From: JBICIG01 sp043101605
Lineage (GTDB): Bacteria; Planctomycetota; Phycisphaerae; Phycisphaerales; UBA1924
NCBI GenBank assembly: GCA_043101605.1
Contig: JBICIG010000091.1
Coordinates: 1-23,311 of the forward strand
Reading direction: 5' to 3'
DNA length: 23,311 nucleotides
A program made the position numbers and the translations under genes. The notes under the pieces are model-generated. The model was not told the origin of the DNA. It made no database searches and worked only from the letters and a program-made list of their open reading frames with translations. This document shows positions 22,207 through 23,311 of the stretch, piece by piece. Every line of letters starts with the position of its first letter. Positions within the stretch are counted from its first letter, which is position 1.

Positions 22207-22232
22207 CCCACGACGAGTCATCGAGTCGTGGG
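22207..22232 (+). terminator. Possible terminator hairpin after the pilus operon
   Basis: CCCACGAC (22207-22214) pairs perfectly with GTCGTGGG (22225-22232) around a 10-base loop, 80 bases after the ATPase stop. Only a short pyrimidine stretch (GTCTCCCCCT) follows, so Rho-independent function is uncertain. Confidence 0.4.
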
Positions 22233-22387
22233 GTCTCCCCCTCCGACCCACGCGCAATCAAGCCGCCTCATACACACAACGCGCCCGCGAATCGGTGCGC
22301 CCCATCCCCAACACCCCATCCTCCGCGGCTCTCCGCGGTGACCCCCCCGCGACGAGGTTTCCTCCGCGAGCCCCTCCATTATCATGC

Positions 22388-22401
22388 CCCGACGCGTCGG
22401 G
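22388..22401. promoter_or_regulatory. 14-bp palindrome just before acs
   Basis: CCCGACGCGTCGGG is a perfect palindrome, 43 bases before the acs ATG. If the TATCAT at 22380-22385 is a -10 element, the palindrome covers the transcription start, as a repressor operator would. It is followed by CGGCTTCTTT, so a terminator for upstream transcription is the alternative. Confidence 0.35.
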
Positions 22402-22444
22402 CGGCTTCTTTCACGCTCGATGCCACGAGCCTCGGGAGCACGCC

Positions 22445-23311
22445 ATGACCGATCAGCACTCATCCGCCATCGAATCACACCTCCAGGAGACCCGCCGCTT
22501 CGCGCCCCCCAGCGCCGAAACCGCCGGCATGCCCCGCTGGCACATCTCCTCACTCGACCAGTACCGCGCACTCCACCAGCGCTCCATCGACGACCCCGAG
22601 TCCTTCTGGGCCGAGATCGCCAGCGAACTCCACTGGTTCGAGCCCTGGTCCAAGGTCCTCGAATGGCGCGCCCCCGACGCCAAATGGTTCGTCGGCGGAA
22701 AGACCAACCTCTGCTACAACTGCGTCGATCGCCAGGTCGACAACGGCCACGCCGACGACCCCGCCATCGTCTGGGAAGGCGAACCCCTCCCCGACAACCA
22801 CGCCCCCGAAACACGCACCCTCACCTACCGCGACCTCCAACGCGAAACCGCCAGATTCGCCAATGTCCTCAAGGGCCTCGGCGTCCAGCGCGGCGATGTC
22901 GTCACCATCTACATGGGCATGGTCCCCGAACTCGCCATCGCCATGCTCGCATGCGCACGCATCGGCGCCATGCACTCGATCATCTTCGGCGGCTTCAGCC
23001 CAACCGCCATCGCCGACCGCGTCACCGACGCCAACTCACGCATCATCATCACCTGCGACGGCGCCTGGCGCCGCGGCAACATCGTCCCCCTCAAGGAAAA
23101 TGTCGACGCCGCCTGCCGCATGCTCGTCGAAGCCAACGCGCCCACCACCGTCGACAAGGTCGTCGTCCTCAACCGCTGCAGCAACAACCCGCCCATGGCC
23201 ACCGGCCGCGACCTCTCCTGGCACGACCTCACCGCCGAAGCCTCCGACCACTGCCCCTGCACACCCATGGACTCCGAAGACCCCCTCTTCCTCCTCTACA
23301 CCTCCGGCTCC
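22445..23311 (+). CDS. acs: Acetyl-CoA synthetase (acetate-CoA ligase), N-terminal part, cut by window end
   Basis: The ATG at 22445 opens 289 codons with no stop before the window ends; the full enzyme is usually about 650 residues. Visible landmarks are SFWAEIASELHWFEPWSKVLEW, KWFVGGKTNLCYNCVDRQVD, RGDVVTIYMGMVPELAIAML, GAMHSIIFGGFSPTAIADR and, at the very edge, the start of the AMP-binding signature (LLYTSGS). These match AMP-forming acetyl-CoA synthetase, which makes acetyl-CoA from acetate, ATP and CoA in the cytoplasm. The acyl-lysine regulatory site would lie beyond the window. GGGAG precedes the ATG. No acetate operon partner is seen on the left. Confidence 0.93.
   Translation, partial: MTDQHSSAIESHLQETRRFAPPSAETAGMPRWHISSLDQYRALHQRSIDDPESFWAEIASELHWFEPWSKVLEWRAPDAKWFVGGKTNLCYNCVDRQVDNGHADDPAIVWEGEPLPDNHAPETRTLTYRDLQRETARFANVLKGLGVQRGDVVTIYMGMVPELAIAMLACARIGAMHSIIFGGFSPTAIADRVTDANSRIIITCDGAWRRGNIVPLKENVDAACRMLVEANAPTTVDKVVVLNRCSNNPPMATGRDLSWHDLTAEASDHCPCTPMDSEDPLFLLYTSGS

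Larger units (their letters stand above)
22127..22444. other. 318-base non-coding gap between the pilus operon and acs
   Basis: No credible gene is seen. The gap holds a hairpin at 22207-22232 (possible operon terminator), two near-identical 10-base tandem units CTCCGCGGCT/CTCCGCGGTG (22321-22340), a TATCAT (22380-22385) that could be a weak -10 element with TTTCCT (22358-22363) at -35, and a 14-base palindrome at 22388-22401. GGGAG lies just before the acs ATG. The promoter reading is tentative. Confidence 0.4.

Noticed and set aside
1..23311. Apparent scarcity of TTAA, AATT and other A+T-only tetramers
   Set aside because: Low A+T content and C-ending codons already predict very few of them, unlike ACGT.
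1..23311. tRNA, rRNA, CRISPR, insertion sequence or phage genes
   Set aside because: No matching motifs, repeats or proteins were seen. The gaps between genes are mostly under 250 bases.

Overview
The window is a compact, very G+C-rich (about 70% by eye) bacterial chromosome segment with no rRNA, tRNA, insertion sequence, prophage or CRISPR array that I can recognise. The gene content fits Planctomycetota, perhaps a Phycisphaerae-type lineage: a PilM/N/O set followed by an unrecognised membrane-anchored protein and a GspE/PilB ATPase, futalosine-type menaquinone chemistry, a giant AsmA-like protein and an HD-GYP protein. That placement is inference from gene content and composition, not from a marker gene.

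Layout, left to right. (1) The 3' end of a PrkA-type serine protein kinase (+) converges on a small SnoaL-like protein (-). (2) An alpha-glucan phosphorylase (+) converges on a SAM-dependent methyltransferase (-). (3) A hot-dog thioesterase (+) lies divergent from the methyltransferase. (4) A long + strand run follows: a 1452-residue AsmA-like envelope protein, a LOG-family nucleotide hydrolase, an unrecognised lipoprotein, a calcium/sodium-type antiporter and an HD-GYP phosphodiesterase. (5) An HlyD/MacA-like adaptor (-) stands without a transporter partner in view. (6) A futalosine hydrolase-like nucleosidase (+) is followed by the type IV pilus/type II secretion operon pilM-pilN-pilO-(pilP-like)-gspE. 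(7) After a 318-base gap comes the 5' part of an acetyl-CoA synthetase, cut by the window edge.

Genes that plausibly work together: the five pilus genes form one inner-membrane assembly platform plus its motor. The HD-GYP enzyme 3 kb upstream and the MshEN-like N-terminus of the motor raise a cyclic-di-GMP link, although the binding motifs in the motor are degenerate. Glucan phosphorylase, acetyl-CoA synthetase, PrkA and futalosine hydrolase are unlinked housekeeping metabolism or stress genes.

The most unusual signal is not a gene. The tetranucleotide ACGT appears to be absent from all 23.3 kb, although ACGA, ACGC and ACGG are abundant. Genes avoid it by switching Asp, Asn, Tyr and His codons from C-ending to T-ending exactly when a Val codon follows. 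This points to strong, long-standing selection against ACGT, for example a restriction or modification system. Two further signals are a hairpin that would bury the ribosome binding site of the HD-GYP gene, and that same gene's nearly exclusive use of CTG for leucine among neighbours that use CTC.
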